Of a stretch of 64,000 nucleotides of DNA, positions 44,160 through 54,359 are shown one piece after another. Origin of the DNA: Rhodothermales bacterium (GTDB taxonomy: Bacteria > Bacteroidota > Rhodothermia > Rhodothermales > Bin80); assembly GCA_958296045.1 (NCBI GenBank), contig CATQHT010000001.1, positions 62,001 through 126,000 on the forward strand, written 5' to 3'. Under the pieces are notes generated by a model, which ran no database searches, was not told the DNA's origin, and saw nothing but the letters and a program-made list of their open reading frames with translations. A program made the position numbers and the translations under genes. Each line of letters opens with the position of its first letter. Position 1 is the first letter of the stretch.

Positions 44160-44390
44160 TTGAAATGACGTGGCCATGCGGTAGCCCGCCATGGCCAAAA
44201 GTCCGAATTCGTTGCGCAAGCCGCTGGTATGGCGCACCAGGTGGCGGAGCGTGATGGGTGGGTCAAACGGGTGCAGATCTGGAATGTACTGGCGAACACC
44301 TCGTCATCAAGAGATAGGACGCCGCTTTGGGCGAGCATCGCGATGACAAAAGCCGTAAACTGTTTGGAAGCGTTCGCGACCTATGGACAC
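44160..44390 (-). pseudogene. Serine hydrolase (beta-lactamase family) remnant
   Basis: Minus-strand pieces ANASKQFTAFVIAMLAQSGVLSLDDEV and, in another frame, RQYIPDLHPFDPPITLRHLVRHTSGLRNEFGLLAMAGYRM. Together they match the N-terminal part of class C beta-lactamase-like hydrolases: the S-x-x-K helix region, G-x-L-S-L-D-D, I-T-I-R-x-L-L-x-H-T-S-G-L. A frameshift separates them, and the nucleophilic Ser position appears to read Asn. Neither the upstream signal region nor the C-terminal part is found. A gene fossil. Confidence 0.6.
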
Positions 44391-44657
44391 GGTTGCCAGC
44401 GAGAACTCGGTGCGATACTAGAGGTTAGCAATGCCGTAGCCCTTCAAGTGTACGATGCTGGTACAGACCAAGACTGCGGTAACCGCACCCGGGGTGTTCG
44501 GCTTGTCCCACTTAGCAAAGATGGAGCCCACTACAGCTATGACTGACTGGCCCCTGACAGGCGCGGCCAATACCAGCACGGCGATCGCCCGTACGAGGTG
44601 GCGGCTCATATTCCGCCCGATTCGAAATCGGTTTCCAAAAAGATAACGAGGTCTATC

Positions 44658-45563
44658 ATGCGCAACCTGTTCTTCACCCTGTTGGCCACCAGTGTGCTGG
44701 CGGCCATCCTTATTGCGCCTTCTGCGTTTGCGCAGGACGCTGAGCGGCCGCTTCGGATCATCGCATTTGGTGCGCACCCTGATGACTGCGAGGTTCGTGC
44801 TTCCGGGGTAGCAGCCAAGTGGGCCGCGATGGGCCATCAGGTCAAGTTTGTGTCGATCACCAATGGCGATATCGGCCACTACGCCATGGCCGGCGGTCCG
44901 CTCGCGCAGGTACGCACCGCGGAGGTCGAGGAATGCGGAGAGATCTTGGGCATAGCAGAATCCATCGTGCTCGACAACCACGATGGCGAGCTGATGCCGA
45001 CTCTGGAGAACCGAAAAACCGTGGCGCGCCTGATTCGAAACTGGCAGGCCGACATCGTGCTGGGGCCGCGTTCGAACGACTACCATCCCGACCATCGCTA
45101 TACAGCCATCCTGGTGCAGGATGCCGCCTTTATGGTGACGGTCCCGTTCTTTACACCCGACACGCCACGTGTCGAAAAGAACCCGGTATTCCTTTATTAC
45201 TACGACCGCTTTCAAAAACCGTATCCGTTTGAGCCTGACATCATTGTGGGTATTGACGATGTGGGTGACCAGAAGTACGCGTGCATGGCGGCACTGCGGT
45301 CCCAGTTTTCTGACTGGAATGCGTGGCTTGCTGGCTACCACGACGAGGTGCCAAAAGAGGAAGAGGCGCGCAAAGCCTGGATTGCTAATCGTTTTCAGCA
45401 GCGTGACGCCTGGGTCGCCAATGAGTGGCGGGACCTCTTAGTGGAGTATTACGGAGAGGAGCGGGGCATGGCCTTCGAATTTGCGGAGGCCTTTGAATTG
45501 TCAGAGTATGGCGCTCAGCCCACGCGCGAAGAGCTGCGGGCTTTATTCCCGTTCTTCGAGTGA
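44658..45563 (+). CDS. Secreted PIG-L family deacetylase
   Basis: 301 residues with a clear signal peptide (MRNLFFTLLATSVLAAILIAPSAFAQ). The PIG-L/LmbE zinc motif A-H-P-D-D is at FGAHPDDCEVRASG, and the second motif is NDYHPDHRYTA. ACGAGG lies upstream of the chosen ATG. The enzyme would remove acetyl groups from N-acetylglucosamine-type or related substrates in the periplasm or outside the cell. Downstream is the convergent Tat-exported protein gene, so it is probably transcribed alone. Codon use and intactness differ sharply from the decayed DNA just upstream, marking the return to ordinary chromosome. Confidence 0.92.
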   Translation: MRNLFFTLLATSVLAAILIAPSAFAQDAERPLRIIAFGAHPDDCEVRASGVAAKWAAMGHQVKFVSITNGDIGHYAMAGGPLAQVRTAEVEECGEILGIAESIVLDNHDGELMPTLENRKTVARLIRNWQADIVLGPRSNDYHPDHRYTAILVQDAAFMVTVPFFTPDTPRVEKNPVFLYYYDRFQKPYPFEPDIIVGIDDVGDQKYACMAALRSQFSDWNAWLAGYHDEVPKEEEARKAWIANRFQQRDAWVANEWRDLLVEYYGEERGMAFEFAEAFELSEYGAQPTREELRALFPFFE

Positions 45564-45684
45564 CCTGCTGGCGCTGAACATTTCGCAGGTTGCCGCAGCA
45601 GCACGCAGCACGCATGCCAAGCAATGTCAGACTGGGTGCTATAGGGACGCGCAGCGCCGTACGGGTCATTGCGCGTCTGGTGAA

Positions 45685-47139
45685 CTAGACCCTTGTGAAG
45701 AGTCGTTCTATACGGAGCGGCACCGGCAATTGGGATTCTACACGGCTGATCGGCTCATCTTGGTAGCGGAGTCGCACGAGGCCCATAAGTTCCTCCATGC
45801 TTGGCTTGCCGCTGGCGACCATAAAGCTGTTTAGTAGCGCCGGGCCTTGTGACTTGAACAATATCATGGCACCATTTTGGCGTGCGTACAGCGCGTTGAT
45901 GGGCGTGCCTTCCTTGTCCATGCCGCTGCGGTAACCCTGGGGTGTGATAACGTCATCCACGGTCGCATACAGGCCGATCCACCCCTTCAGAATGAGTCGT
46001 TCATCAGAGTCCTCATCAAACAGGCGGAGCGCCGCAGCCAAGGCGTCTGTGGTAACGATAGTTTCACGCGAGGTGTGATACCGCTGTTTGGCGGCCAGAC
46101 GGTTCAGTCCGTTGTCGTCAAAAAATCCTCCTGCATGCGGGCCAGCAGAATAGATGCCGGGTACGCGGTCATAGACTGCAGCATCAAGGAAGGAGAAAAG
46201 CACGTTGTACAGCGCATTCTGCATGGACATATCCAGCCAGGCAGGATCGATGGTCAGGAGCGAGTGGAAGTACTGATACCCGCTGCCGTTGCGCGCCAGC
46301 GGTACCTGAAGGTTCGCTGATGCCCGCGTGGAGGCGGCATGGGCACCCATCAGCCCATTTTGCGCATCAATCATTGCCTGCCAGGTGTCCATGCCCACCT
46401 GCGGATCCCCGATGATCGGCGTATCACCGATATAGTAGGCGAGCACAAAGGCTACCGCGGCATAGTATCCTCCAAAGAGCAGGTTCATGCCGACCGGGTC
46501 CACGCCAAACAGACCCGCATTGGCGAACTCGGGCAGAAATCCCGTAGTGGATTGTGCCAGAGCCTGGTTGTAGCCGAGCTTCTGCTTCTCAAGAAAGGCA
46601 AGAGCCTTGTCTGATGTGGCCGTCCCTGCGTGCGCCTGCGCGGCCATGGCCACCCTCGAAGCTAATAGCGCGTTTTGTACGAATGAGTAGTCCTTGGTAG
46701 TGGGCACCACGCCGTCTGACTGAATTGCCAGGCGTGGAATCATGTTCCGGTAGTTGTCGGGAGGGCGTGCGTCAATCTGTGCTGTAAGCAGTTGGCTCAG
46801 GATCGTATCCACACGCTCTATGTGCCGGCTATCAGCGAGAAGGTGCTGCAGCCGATAGGCAATCGAGACAGGATCGGTGATGCGGGCGGCGGGGCTACCC
46901 TGGCGCAGCGCGGTGTATGGAAGCTGCGTTGCCGAGTCTACGCCAATCCCGTAGTACCCCGCGTTGAATGCGATGAAATCGTCTTCCGCGATGGTCGGGC
47001 CGTCAAAGAGCGGGTCATCATCATCCTTGTTGAGGCCCAGCCCGTCGCAAGCGGCCAAGGGAGCCAAGGCCGCGGCACCCAGCGAGTACCGCAAAAAGTG
47101 ACGCCGGGAGATGCAAAACAGGTCGTCCTTGGGCGTCAT
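45685..47139 (-). CDS. Tat-exported protein of unknown function
   Basis: 484 residues from the ATG at 47137-47139 (MTPKDDLFCISRRHFLRYSLGAAALAPLAAC). It has a twin-arginine motif with a Cys at the cleavage site, so it may be an exported lipoprotein. Longer in-frame starts exist but add only a non-signal stretch. The body is mostly helical with repeated helix pairs (NYRNMIPRLAIQSDGVV, TTDALAAALRLFDEDSDERLILKGWIGLYATVDD). A polysaccharide-lyase or glycosidase-like alpha/alpha toroid is possible, but no catalytic motif is recognised. Acidic DDDD stretch after the Cys is a linker. Confidence 0.8.
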   Translation of the reverse strand: MTPKDDLFCISRRHFLRYSLGAAALAPLAACDGLGLNKDDDDPLFDGPTIAEDDFIAFNAGYYGIGVDSATQLPYTALRQGSPAARITDPVSIAYRLQHLLADSRHIERVDTILSQLLTAQIDARPPDNYRNMIPRLAIQSDGVVPTTKDYSFVQNALLASRVAMAAQAHAGTATSDKALAFLEKQKLGYNQALAQSTTGFLPEFANAGLFGVDPVGMNLLFGGYYAAVAFVLAYYIGDTPIIGDPQVGMDTWQAMIDAQNGLMGAHAASTRASANLQVPLARNGSGYQYFHSLLTIDPAWLDMSMQNALYNVLFSFLDAAVYDRVPGIYSAGPHAGGFFDDNGLNRLAAKQRYHTSRETIVTTDALAAALRLFDEDSDERLILKGWIGLYATVDDVITPQGYRSGMDKEGTPINALYARQNGAMILFKSQGPALLNSFMVASGKPSMEELMGLVRLRYQDEPISRVESQLPVPLRIERLFTRV

Positions 47140-47636
47140 GGCTTTCGCATAACAGTTCGTAAAGACTACACATGGCGCGGCGTTCATGTTCCAGCTCACC
47201 CCTCCGAGAAGAGCTGCGCGAGTGAGTGGTGCCTCTGGTAAGTTCGTAGTACGTCAGCGTCTTGGCCGTGGGCGAGTTGCAGCCAAGCGCAGGCGCGCGG
47301 TACCGTGGGGAGTCTTCTTGGCTACGCGCCGGGGCGATAAGCAGGGAAGTGTGTCTAGGCCGGTAGACCAGCGTCGGTCACGGAGCGGGCGCCGGATCGA
47401 AACGCCGCGCGGGTTGATCCACTTGTCACTGGGATGTATCCTGATGCGCGCCACATTGCTTTCGAAACTGCGGTATATTTTGCTGCGCAGTGGCCTTGCC
47501 GTGTTCTTTTGACCAGGAACTCGCTCCATTCGTGGCAGGCGCGCGGCGTAAGCCAGCAAGCGCGGCCGGTGAATTTCAGTCGAGTTCCGCGGGGCTTCTC
47601 ACGGGCGACAGCGTACTCAATAAAAGAGCCAGAGCC

Positions 47637-48422
47637 ATGCGGTTGCAGGGAAAGGCCATCATCATCACTGGCAGCGCCGGAGGGATCGGGCGCGCCATGG
47701 CTGCTGCGTGCATTACCGAAGGTGCGTGCGTTCTGATCACCGATGTGAAAGAGGCCCAGACCCGTTCTACTGCCAAGGAGCTGGGTGCAGCCGCGGTTAT
47801 ACATGTGGACGACTTATGGGACCCGGATGCGGCCAGGCGCATCGTTGAGGCGGCCGTGCAGGCTTTTGGCAAGATCGATGGGCTGGTGAACAATGCGGCA
47901 TTCATTCCGCGCTCGGACATTCAGACGACAGATGTGGCATTGTTCGACCGGGTGATGGCCATCAACGTACGCGCGCCGCTTCTTCTGACAAAGGAAGCGT
48001 TACCCCACCTTGCTAAGACCCAGGGTAGCGTGCTCAACATCGGGTCAGTCAATGCCTATTGCGGAGAGATCCCCCTCTTGGCGTACAGCGTTTCCAAGGG
48101 TGCGCTGATGACCATGTCGCGCAATTTGGGAGACGGCCTCCATTACCAATATGGGGTACGGGTCAATCAGATCAACCCGGGCTGGGTGCTCACCAAGAAC
48201 GAGTATGCATTGAAGCTGGCAGACGGTTTGCCTCCAGACTGGCCCGGGAGGCTGCCTCGTACGACGGCTCCATCTGGAGGGCTTATCACTCCGGCAACCA
48301 TCGCCTCAGCGGCTATCTATTGGCTCAGCGACGCGTCACGCCCGGTTAGCGGCAGCATCGTCGAGCTGGAGCAGTATCCAATGATCGGGCGGAATCCGCC
48401 CAAAGATGTGACCGGCGCCTAA
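47637..48422 (+). CDS. Short-chain dehydrogenase/reductase
   Basis: 261 residues. Rossmann nucleotide motif T-G-S-A-G-G-I-G (about residues 12-19), NNAA (about 86-89), catalytic Ser in LNIGSVNAYCG, and Y-x-x-x-K in LAYSVSKGAL. The ITDVKE stretch after the second strand has an Asp, which favours NAD+ over NADP+. The longer frame to 47490 is not conserved. The substrate is unknown; sugar or keto-acid alcohols are common for this subgroup. Its upstream neighbour is divergent. Confidence 0.93.
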   Translation: MRLQGKAIIITGSAGGIGRAMAAACITEGACVLITDVKEAQTRSTAKELGAAAVIHVDDLWDPDAARRIVEAAVQAFGKIDGLVNNAAFIPRSDIQTTDVALFDRVMAINVRAPLLLTKEALPHLAKTQGSVLNIGSVNAYCGEIPLLAYSVSKGALMTMSRNLGDGLHYQYGVRVNQINPGWVLTKNEYALKLADGLPPDWPGRLPRTTAPSGGLITPATIASAAIYWLSDASRPVSGSIVELEQYPMIGRNPPKDVTGA

Positions 48423-48814
48423 GTGTGGTAGCTGGAGGCATGGACTCCCGGCCTTGGCCTCCCCGTTAATCACGCTGGTTGCAGCCGATATCGATACGCT
48501 CTAGGATTGCTCCTACGCAGCTTTCCCGAGCGGCCTTGGCTTGTTACCAAGGTTGCTTCTGGGCGCGGTGCGCCAACCTGTCTGGGTTCACCTGGGTGGA
48601 CAGATCGCCACGGAGTCGAGGGTAGTTATAGGGAATCCGGTGGTCAGGGTGACAAGAGGGACCTGCCCATCAGTGTCGTCGCCTTTTTGATAGGTCACAT
48701 GTTCTATCTAACTGGCGCGCACGTCGGCCCCAGCTTAGTAAGCGTCCGTCGTTGCATTCCGCTCTATATGCGCTGGTGCGAGGGGGGTGGGCCAAAATTA
48801 GTGGAAATGTGGCA
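48423..48814. other. Intergenic region without a recognisable gene
   Basis: Nothing assigned; it leads into an IS256-like remnant. Confidence 0.4.
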
Positions 48815-49370
48815 GGGGTTGGAAGGGGATTTTGGGGTTTGGTAGTCGGGTCCTGGCTTGCTTAAGCGCCTTTCGGAGCTTGGGCAGGTGTTGGTGGTTG
48901 GGGATGGTCTTCAGTTTGGGTTCTGCAAACATGAGTGCCAGCGTCATCCAGCGGTGGACCTGTGCCGAGTTTCTCCAATTGCAAACATCGCGCGTCGATC
49001 TGCCGAGGGAATTATTGAGATTCTCAATACAGTTGGTGGTGTGCAGGCATTGGGAGTCCTTCGGCTATTGCGAGCCATCGGATCGTGAGCGTTTCCTCCA
49101 TGCCTTCCTCCAAACTTTTCATGGCCTTGGGTTGGCCGGAGGTTTTCAGGTCGGCCTAAAGCAATAGGAGCTCGGCCTTCGCTTTGAGGTAGTTTGGAAT
49201 CTGATTGGCTTTCTGCAGGTGCGGGCGATATACGAGCTTATCCTGCTTGCTCATGTGGGCCACGACCATTTCCCATTTGTGCCAACTGCAGCGCTGCACC
49301 TGCACAAAGCCGTCGAAGACCTCTTTGATGGTGGCGTGGATCCCTTTGGCCTGGCATCATTCAACAAACT
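48815..49370 (-). pseudogene. IS256/mutator-like transposase remnant, second copy
   Basis: Minus-strand fragments VQRCSWHKWEMVVAHMSKQDKLVYRPHLQKANQIPNYLKAKAELL, KAMKSLEEGMEETLTIRWLAIAE and, nearer the end, PPLDDAGTHVCRTQTEDHPQP. They align with the remnant at 5560-5800/9241-9600, but stops and frameshifts are frequent. It also shows the uninterrupted sequence TATTGAGATTCTCAATAC where ISX copy 1 inserted, which gives the GAGA target duplication. Non-functional. Confidence 0.78.
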
Positions 49371-49872
49371 AGGATTCCCACTAGAATACCGGCGACACTC
49401 GGCTACATACAGTCACATGAATTCGCTCAAGTTGAGCCAGCTTCATTAGAGGCACCGTATGGTTTGACCACGAAACCACCGCCTACGGCAACCAACCCGA
49501 AGCCTTGATAGACGACATAACAATTGATGTCACGAATCAGCAGGCGCCTTTGACACAGCGCCTCGAGGCTCTCAGAATCGCTTCCAGACTCAACGTGTAC
49601 ACAGGCCCTAATTCGGACCTTGAATGCCTCTGTCCTGAGTAGCATAATGGCTCTTATCAGTTCCCGAAGCCGGCATTGGAGAGGCATTTTTTACCAACAG
49701 TCCAAGCTTTTCGGATCAGCAGCGGCGCTAAGGTGCTAACGTCGTTATATTGGGTACCACGGTGGCGTATGGTCGGAGCGGGTCGATCACGCTCCATCCT
49801 GTAAAACGTGCAACCGACTTGCTTTGCGCAATTCCTATAGCTCGGTCCCTGCCTTTTAGTTACCACCAGCTC
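49371..49872. other. Intergenic region without a recognisable gene
   Basis: About 500 bases upstream of the Ycf48-like gene; nothing assigned. Confidence 0.4.
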
Positions 49873-50946
49873 ATGAATCGACCTCCCGTTGCAGTGTATG
49901 CCTTGGGCCTGATCCTGGCGGCCTTAACAATCCCTTGGGCGGGCAGCGGACAGCCGCTGGACCCCGGTGTGACCCCCCAAGTGTCTGGATCGGATGCGCT
50001 GTTTATTGGCATCAGTCCGGTCAGTGCGTCCGTCGTGTGGATTGCTGGCACAGGGGGAACCTACGGGCGAACGATGGATGGAGGCGATACCTGGGTCACG
50101 GGCGTCGTGCCGGGTGCAGATTCGCTGCAGTTTCGGGATGTGCACGCGGTAGACGCGGAGATAGCGTACCTCTTGAGCATCGGTTCTGGAGATCAATCGA
50201 GGATTTATAAGACTGAGGATGGAGGCGCCTCCTGGATGTTACAGTTTGTCAATGCGGAGCCCGAGGGCTTCTTTGATTGCTTCGATTTCTGGGATGACCA
50301 CCACGGCCTAGCATTCAGTGATTCGTATGAAGGATCATTCTACCTGATCCAGACCGCGGACGGGGGGCGCAGCTGGGAGCGTATCCCGAACACTCAGCTG
50401 CCGCCAGCGCGGCCAGGGGAGGGTAGTTTTGCAGCGAGCGGCCACTGTCTGCATGTGCATGGCGACAGTAGTGCCTGGGTAGGTACTGGCGCCAGTGAAG
50501 GTGGCGTAGCACGCGTATTGCGTACCACGGATCGTGGCGCGACCTGGTCGGTGCATGACACGGCCTTTCCCCAAGGAGCGGTGAGCGGTATCACCTCGGT
50601 GGCGTTTGCCGACCCGCTGCGCGGCGCTGTGTTGGGTGGCGACGTTGCGGACATGGAGAGCAAGGCGAACAACGTCGCGCTGACCACTGACGGAGGCATT
50701 ACTTGGAAGCTCGTACAGCGACCCGGGTTTACCGGGCCGGTCTATGGCGCGACGTATGTACCTGGAGCGCCTGTCCGTACCCTGGTGGCTGTAGGTCCAC
50801 AGGGGGTTGCGTATACCACCAATGATGGCGAGGCGTGGTCTACACTGACGTCCGCGAATCACTGGAGCGTAGGGTTTGCAGGTCCAGAAGCTGGTTGGGC
50901 GATCGGCACGGAAGGCCGCATCACTAAGCTGACCCTGTTCAGGTAG
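49873..50946 (+). CDS. Exported Ycf48/BNR-repeat beta-propeller protein
   Basis: 357 residues with a signal peptide (MNRPPVAVYALGLILAALTIPWAGSGQ). Repeated blades have the sialidase/BNR-like turn S-x-D-G-G-x-T-W or variants: TMDGGDTWVTG, TEDGGASWMLQF, TADGGRSWERI, TTDRGATWSVHD, TTDGGITWKLVQ, TNDGEAWSTL. The same layout occurs in photosystem-II-assembly Ycf48-like and WD40/YVTN-like exported proteins of Bacteroidota. It probably folds into a six- or seven-bladed propeller outside the cytoplasm. Role unknown; no catalytic Asp boxes of a true sialidase are recognised. Confidence 0.88.
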   Translation: MNRPPVAVYALGLILAALTIPWAGSGQPLDPGVTPQVSGSDALFIGISPVSASVVWIAGTGGTYGRTMDGGDTWVTGVVPGADSLQFRDVHAVDAEIAYLLSIGSGDQSRIYKTEDGGASWMLQFVNAEPEGFFDCFDFWDDHHGLAFSDSYEGSFYLIQTADGGRSWERIPNTQLPPARPGEGSFAASGHCLHVHGDSSAWVGTGASEGGVARVLRTTDRGATWSVHDTAFPQGAVSGITSVAFADPLRGAVLGGDVADMESKANNVALTTDGGITWKLVQRPGFTGPVYGATYVPGAPVRTLVAVGPQGVAYTTNDGEAWSTLTSANHWSVGFAGPEAGWAIGTEGRITKLTLFR

Positions 50947-51124
50947 CATGTGGCCGCAGGACCCGTGAACCGCGGACTGGGTGAGTCTTGACTTGGGTCC
51001 AAGGGCCCGCATGGTGCAGGTTGCCTGAATCCGTAGCACCTGCCTGCGGGAGTCCGCCACACTGCCGCGGATCCTAGTGGTTTGCAGCAAAGCCCGTTGC
51101 GCAGTTTCATTAAGCACTGGTGTT

Positions 51125-52705
51125 ATGGCTCTTCAAGGTATGCAGCCTGTCCTGTCCGCAGCAGCGCAGCGCGAAGCGGACCGCCTGACAATCGGGGAGT
51201 TCGGCCTTCCCGGGACGTTGCTTATGGAGACGGCAGGGCGCGCGGTAGCCTCTCACATCGTCGCTAAGCTGAGTCCGATCGCAGGCCGGCATGTGGCTGT
51301 TGTTGCTGGCAAAGGCAATAACGGTGGAGACGGGTATGTGGTAGCGCGCGTCTTGCATGCGCAAGGTGCACATGTGAGCGTGTGGGAGCCCAAGGGCGCA
51401 GAAGGCCTACGGGGGGATGCAGCCTTCCACCGGCAGCTTCTGCCCAAAATCGCCGACGACAGGCTGCACATTAAGCCGCTTGACGGCGTCAGGACATCGC
51501 AGGCGGACGTATATGTGGATGCACTGCTCGGATCCGGGTTGTCGCGGCCGCTCCGATCGAACTTGGCCCGCGTCGTCCGATTCCTGAATGCCCAGCCGGC
51601 CCCGGTGGTTGCAGTCGATATCCCTACAGGGCTTCACGCAGACAGCGGCCTGGTGCTGGGGTACGCCATTCGGGCGGATGCTACCGTGACTATGGGGTCA
51701 CCATCTCCGGGTCTGTTTCTAGGGGAGGGACCGAAGTACACGGGTGACGTGGTCGTGGCGGACATTGGTATCCCGAGCCGAACCGTCGCGCGAGTGCAGC
51801 GCGCGTTTGGCCCCGTCTGGCGGACTTCGGATGCGGCGATTGGGGCGTTACTACCCCGGCGGGCACACGACGCACATAAGTATGACGCTGGTATGGCGCT
51901 GGTCGTTGCCGGCTCGAGTGGGCTGACTGGAGCCGCGGTGATGGCATCGAGAGCCGCGGCACGCGTGGGCGCCGGCTATGTGATGTGTGCAACCCATATT
52001 TCCGGGCAACCAGTCATTGCGACGAAGCTTACTTCTGTTGCGAGCATGGGTCTTCCTGGGCGCGCTCCAGGCGAGCTTGCCGCGCCCCAGGCGCTGGAGG
52101 CCCTTCGCGGCATGCTTAGACGTGCACGGGCAGTGCTGGTTGGGCCTGGATTGGGGCGTAGCGAAGGTACCCAGGAATTTGTCCGAATGTTGCTCCAGGA
52201 AATGTCGTTGCCTGCCGTTGTTGATGCGGATGGACTGGGCAGCTGGGTCGGGCGCGAACAGGAAATCAGAAGGCATTCGGCGGGGCGGTGGATTCTTACG
52301 CCGCATGCAGGCGAGTTTTCCCGCCTAACCGGGAGTGCAGACCAGTCGGATCGTATCCAAGCGGCACGCCACTGGGCTGGGCGATGGGATGTCGTGTTGG
52401 TTGCGAAGGGGATGCCAAGCCTTGTAGCTACACCCAGCGGACATGTCTATATCTGTAGTTCTGGAAGTCGCGCTTTGGCTACGGCTGGTACTGGGGACAT
52501 TCTGGCCGGGCTGTGCGCGGGGCTGTTGGCCCAGGGCCTTGCGCCAGAGGAAGCCGCGGTCACCGCTGTTCACCTTGGCGGCCGTTGCGCAGAGCATTAT
52601 ACGCGGATGAACGATCCCGAATCTATGGTGGCTACGGACATGCTGACGGTGCTGCCGGGGGTGTTGCGCGAGCTAAGGCCCTTACGCAGCAGAGTGCGCT
52701 GGTGA
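51125..52705 (+). CDS. nnr: Bifunctional NAD(P)H-hydrate epimerase/dehydratase
   Basis: 526 residues from ATG at 51125; ATG at 51140 is also possible. The N-terminal YjeF_N epimerase domain has VVAGKGNNGGDGYVVARVL and VDALLGSGLSRPLR, and VVAVDIPTGLHADSG. The C-terminal ADP-dependent dehydratase domain (YjeF_C) has HKYDAGMALVVAGSSGLTGAAVMASRAAARVGAGYV, ILTPHAGEFSRLTG and the signature TAGTGDILAGLCAGLLAQG. The protein repairs NADHX/NADPHX back to NAD(P)H. Both halves look complete. It is the clearest housekeeping gene in the window. Confidence 0.96.
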   Translation: MALQGMQPVLSAAAQREADRLTIGEFGLPGTLLMETAGRAVASHIVAKLSPIAGRHVAVVAGKGNNGGDGYVVARVLHAQGAHVSVWEPKGAEGLRGDAAFHRQLLPKIADDRLHIKPLDGVRTSQADVYVDALLGSGLSRPLRSNLARVVRFLNAQPAPVVAVDIPTGLHADSGLVLGYAIRADATVTMGSPSPGLFLGEGPKYTGDVVVADIGIPSRTVARVQRAFGPVWRTSDAAIGALLPRRAHDAHKYDAGMALVVAGSSGLTGAAVMASRAAARVGAGYVMCATHISGQPVIATKLTSVASMGLPGRAPGELAAPQALEALRGMLRRARAVLVGPGLGRSEGTQEFVRMLLQEMSLPAVVDADGLGSWVGREQEIRRHSAGRWILTPHAGEFSRLTGSADQSDRIQAARHWAGRWDVVLVAKGMPSLVATPSGHVYICSSGSRALATAGTGDILAGLCAGLLAQGLAPEEAAVTAVHLGGRCAEHYTRMNDPESMVATDMLTVLPGVLRELRPLRSRVRW

Positions 52706-53014
52706 ATCTGGACCGGTACACGCCGAAGCTCCCAATGAGTTGATGCGTAGCGCTTGAAACAGCTCAGAATCCGATGTGCATGCCGGCGCCCGTACATTAT
52801 GCGGCAGGGTGATGCCTGTGGACGGATTGCCGCGCTGCACCTGGGAGCCCAGGACCAGCTGCGGCTGAGCCAATAGGGTCGCGGATTATGCCGCCCCAAA
52901 GAGGCTTGGGCGGCGTGACGCCAGTCAAGAGCGCTATACGTCAATGCGCTACATTTGTGGAAGGCTGCTCACTAGGGGTGGCATTGGCCACTAATTCAGC
53001 GGAGGTGCATCGCT
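52706..53014. other. Intergenic region with a strong hairpin
   Basis: No gene. Contains an inverted repeat GCCGCCC (52890-52896) and GGGCGGC (52908-52914) with an 11-base loop. It lacks a following T run, so terminator function is uncertain. Confidence 0.45.
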
Positions 53015-54256
53015 ATGTACAACATCGTGTATTCCGCCATGGCAATTGTAATTCTTGCCGTCTGCGCTGTGCCGGCGTCCGCGCAGCCATCCGGCGCCAT
53101 TGAAGATGGCACGTCATTTGGGAATCAGGTGGTATTTCTTCAACGCCATACCAGCGTCGTAATCCTTGCAGATTCGAGCGGACAGGCGCGGGTGGCAGTC
53201 AGCCCAGACATGTAGGGGCGTGTCCTGACAAGTACCGCAGAGGGAAGCAGTGGCTCTGGCTACGGCTGGATCAACCGCGCGGTGATCGCTTCCGGCGAGC
53301 GCCAGCCGCACATAAATGTCTTTGGGGGCGAGGATCGATTCTGGCTTGGGCCCGAAGGCGGCCAGTACTCGATCTACTTCAAGTCTGGGGATCCGTTTGA
53401 CTTGGGCCATTGGCATGTGCCAGCAGCCATTGACTGGGAGCCATGGAGTGTGACAGCGGTACAGCCGCGCAGCGTGGTGATGCAGAAGGCGATGAATCTG
53501 CAGAACTATCAGGGTACGTCGTTTTTGCTCACGGTGGATAGGGAGGTGCGATTGATTGGCCGGAGCCAGGCAGAGCAGCACTTGGGCGTGTCGATCGGGC
53601 CCTTAGTCCGCTTGGTGGCATTGGAGTCGCTCAACACGGTCACCAACACGGGCGAAGAAGCGTGGATCCGTGAGCACGGCCTGCTATCGATATGGATTCT
53701 TGGCATGTACCATCCCTCGGCTGCTACTACCGTGGTGATCCCCTACGTCTCCGGAACCGAGGAAGAGCGCGCGTCCGTTGTTAATGCGGACTACTTCGGC
53801 CAGGTACCGTCGGAGCGGCTCCGCGAAGACGGGGAGGTCGTCTATTTCCGCGGTGATGGCGCGTATCGCAGCAAGATTGGCTTGTCGAAAGCTCGAAGCT
53901 CTCACACTTTTGGCAGCTATGATGGAGAGCGCCAACTGCTGACCCTGGTGCAGTATTCTCTGCCCGACGGCAACGTTGACTATGTCAATTCCATGCGGGA
54001 GCTGCAAGAGGATCCTTTTGTTGGTGATGTCATCAACAGCTACAATGATGGTCCTCCTGCGCCTGGTCTGGAGCCGCTCGGCCCCTTTTACGAGCTGGAA
54101 ACATCATCGCCTGCGCTGGCCCTTGAGCCCGGTGCCAGTTACACGCATATGCATCGGACGGTGCACCTGCAGGGTGACGAGGCCGCACTAGACGCGGTGG
54201 CTGTAGCTACATTGGGAAAGTCGCTGTCTGAGATTCGCACCGCATTTGACCGATGA
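53015..54256 (+). pseudogene. DUF6786 family exported protein with an in-frame TAG
   Basis: One frame runs from ATG at 53015, interrupted by a single TAG at 53213-53215. The N-terminal part has a signal peptide (MYNIVYSAMAIVILAVCAVPASAQ) and VVFLQRHTSVVILADSSGQARVAVSPDM. After the stop, GRVLTSTAEGSSGSGYGWINRAVI...NVFGGEDRFWLGPEGGQYSIYF continues in the same frame. Family members read PDMQGRVLTST, so the TAG replaces a CAG Gln codon. The remaining 347 codons, including EDRFWLGPEGGQ and the C-terminal YTHMHRTVHLQGDEAALD, are intact. Recent nonsense mutation, sequencing error or readthrough are all possible. Confidence 0.85.
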
Positions 54257-54359
54257 CGGGCCTGGAGCATATCACTGGCGCGAATGACCGGAAGAGGGTA
54301 ATGCGGAATCATTGACCCTGCATAACGCACGCCCAGCGGATTTCACTTCAGCATCAGCT

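Noticed and set aside
44418-45341. 307-codon minus-strand frame
   Set aside because: Antisense to the PIG-L deacetylase, which has signal peptide and zinc motifs.
48507-49167. Plus-strand frames of about 110 codons over the IS256-like remnant
   Set aside because: The recognisable protein similarity is on the minus strand.
50335-51117. 260-codon minus-strand frame
   Set aside because: Antisense to the Ycf48-like gene; low-quality composition rich in Arg and Cys.
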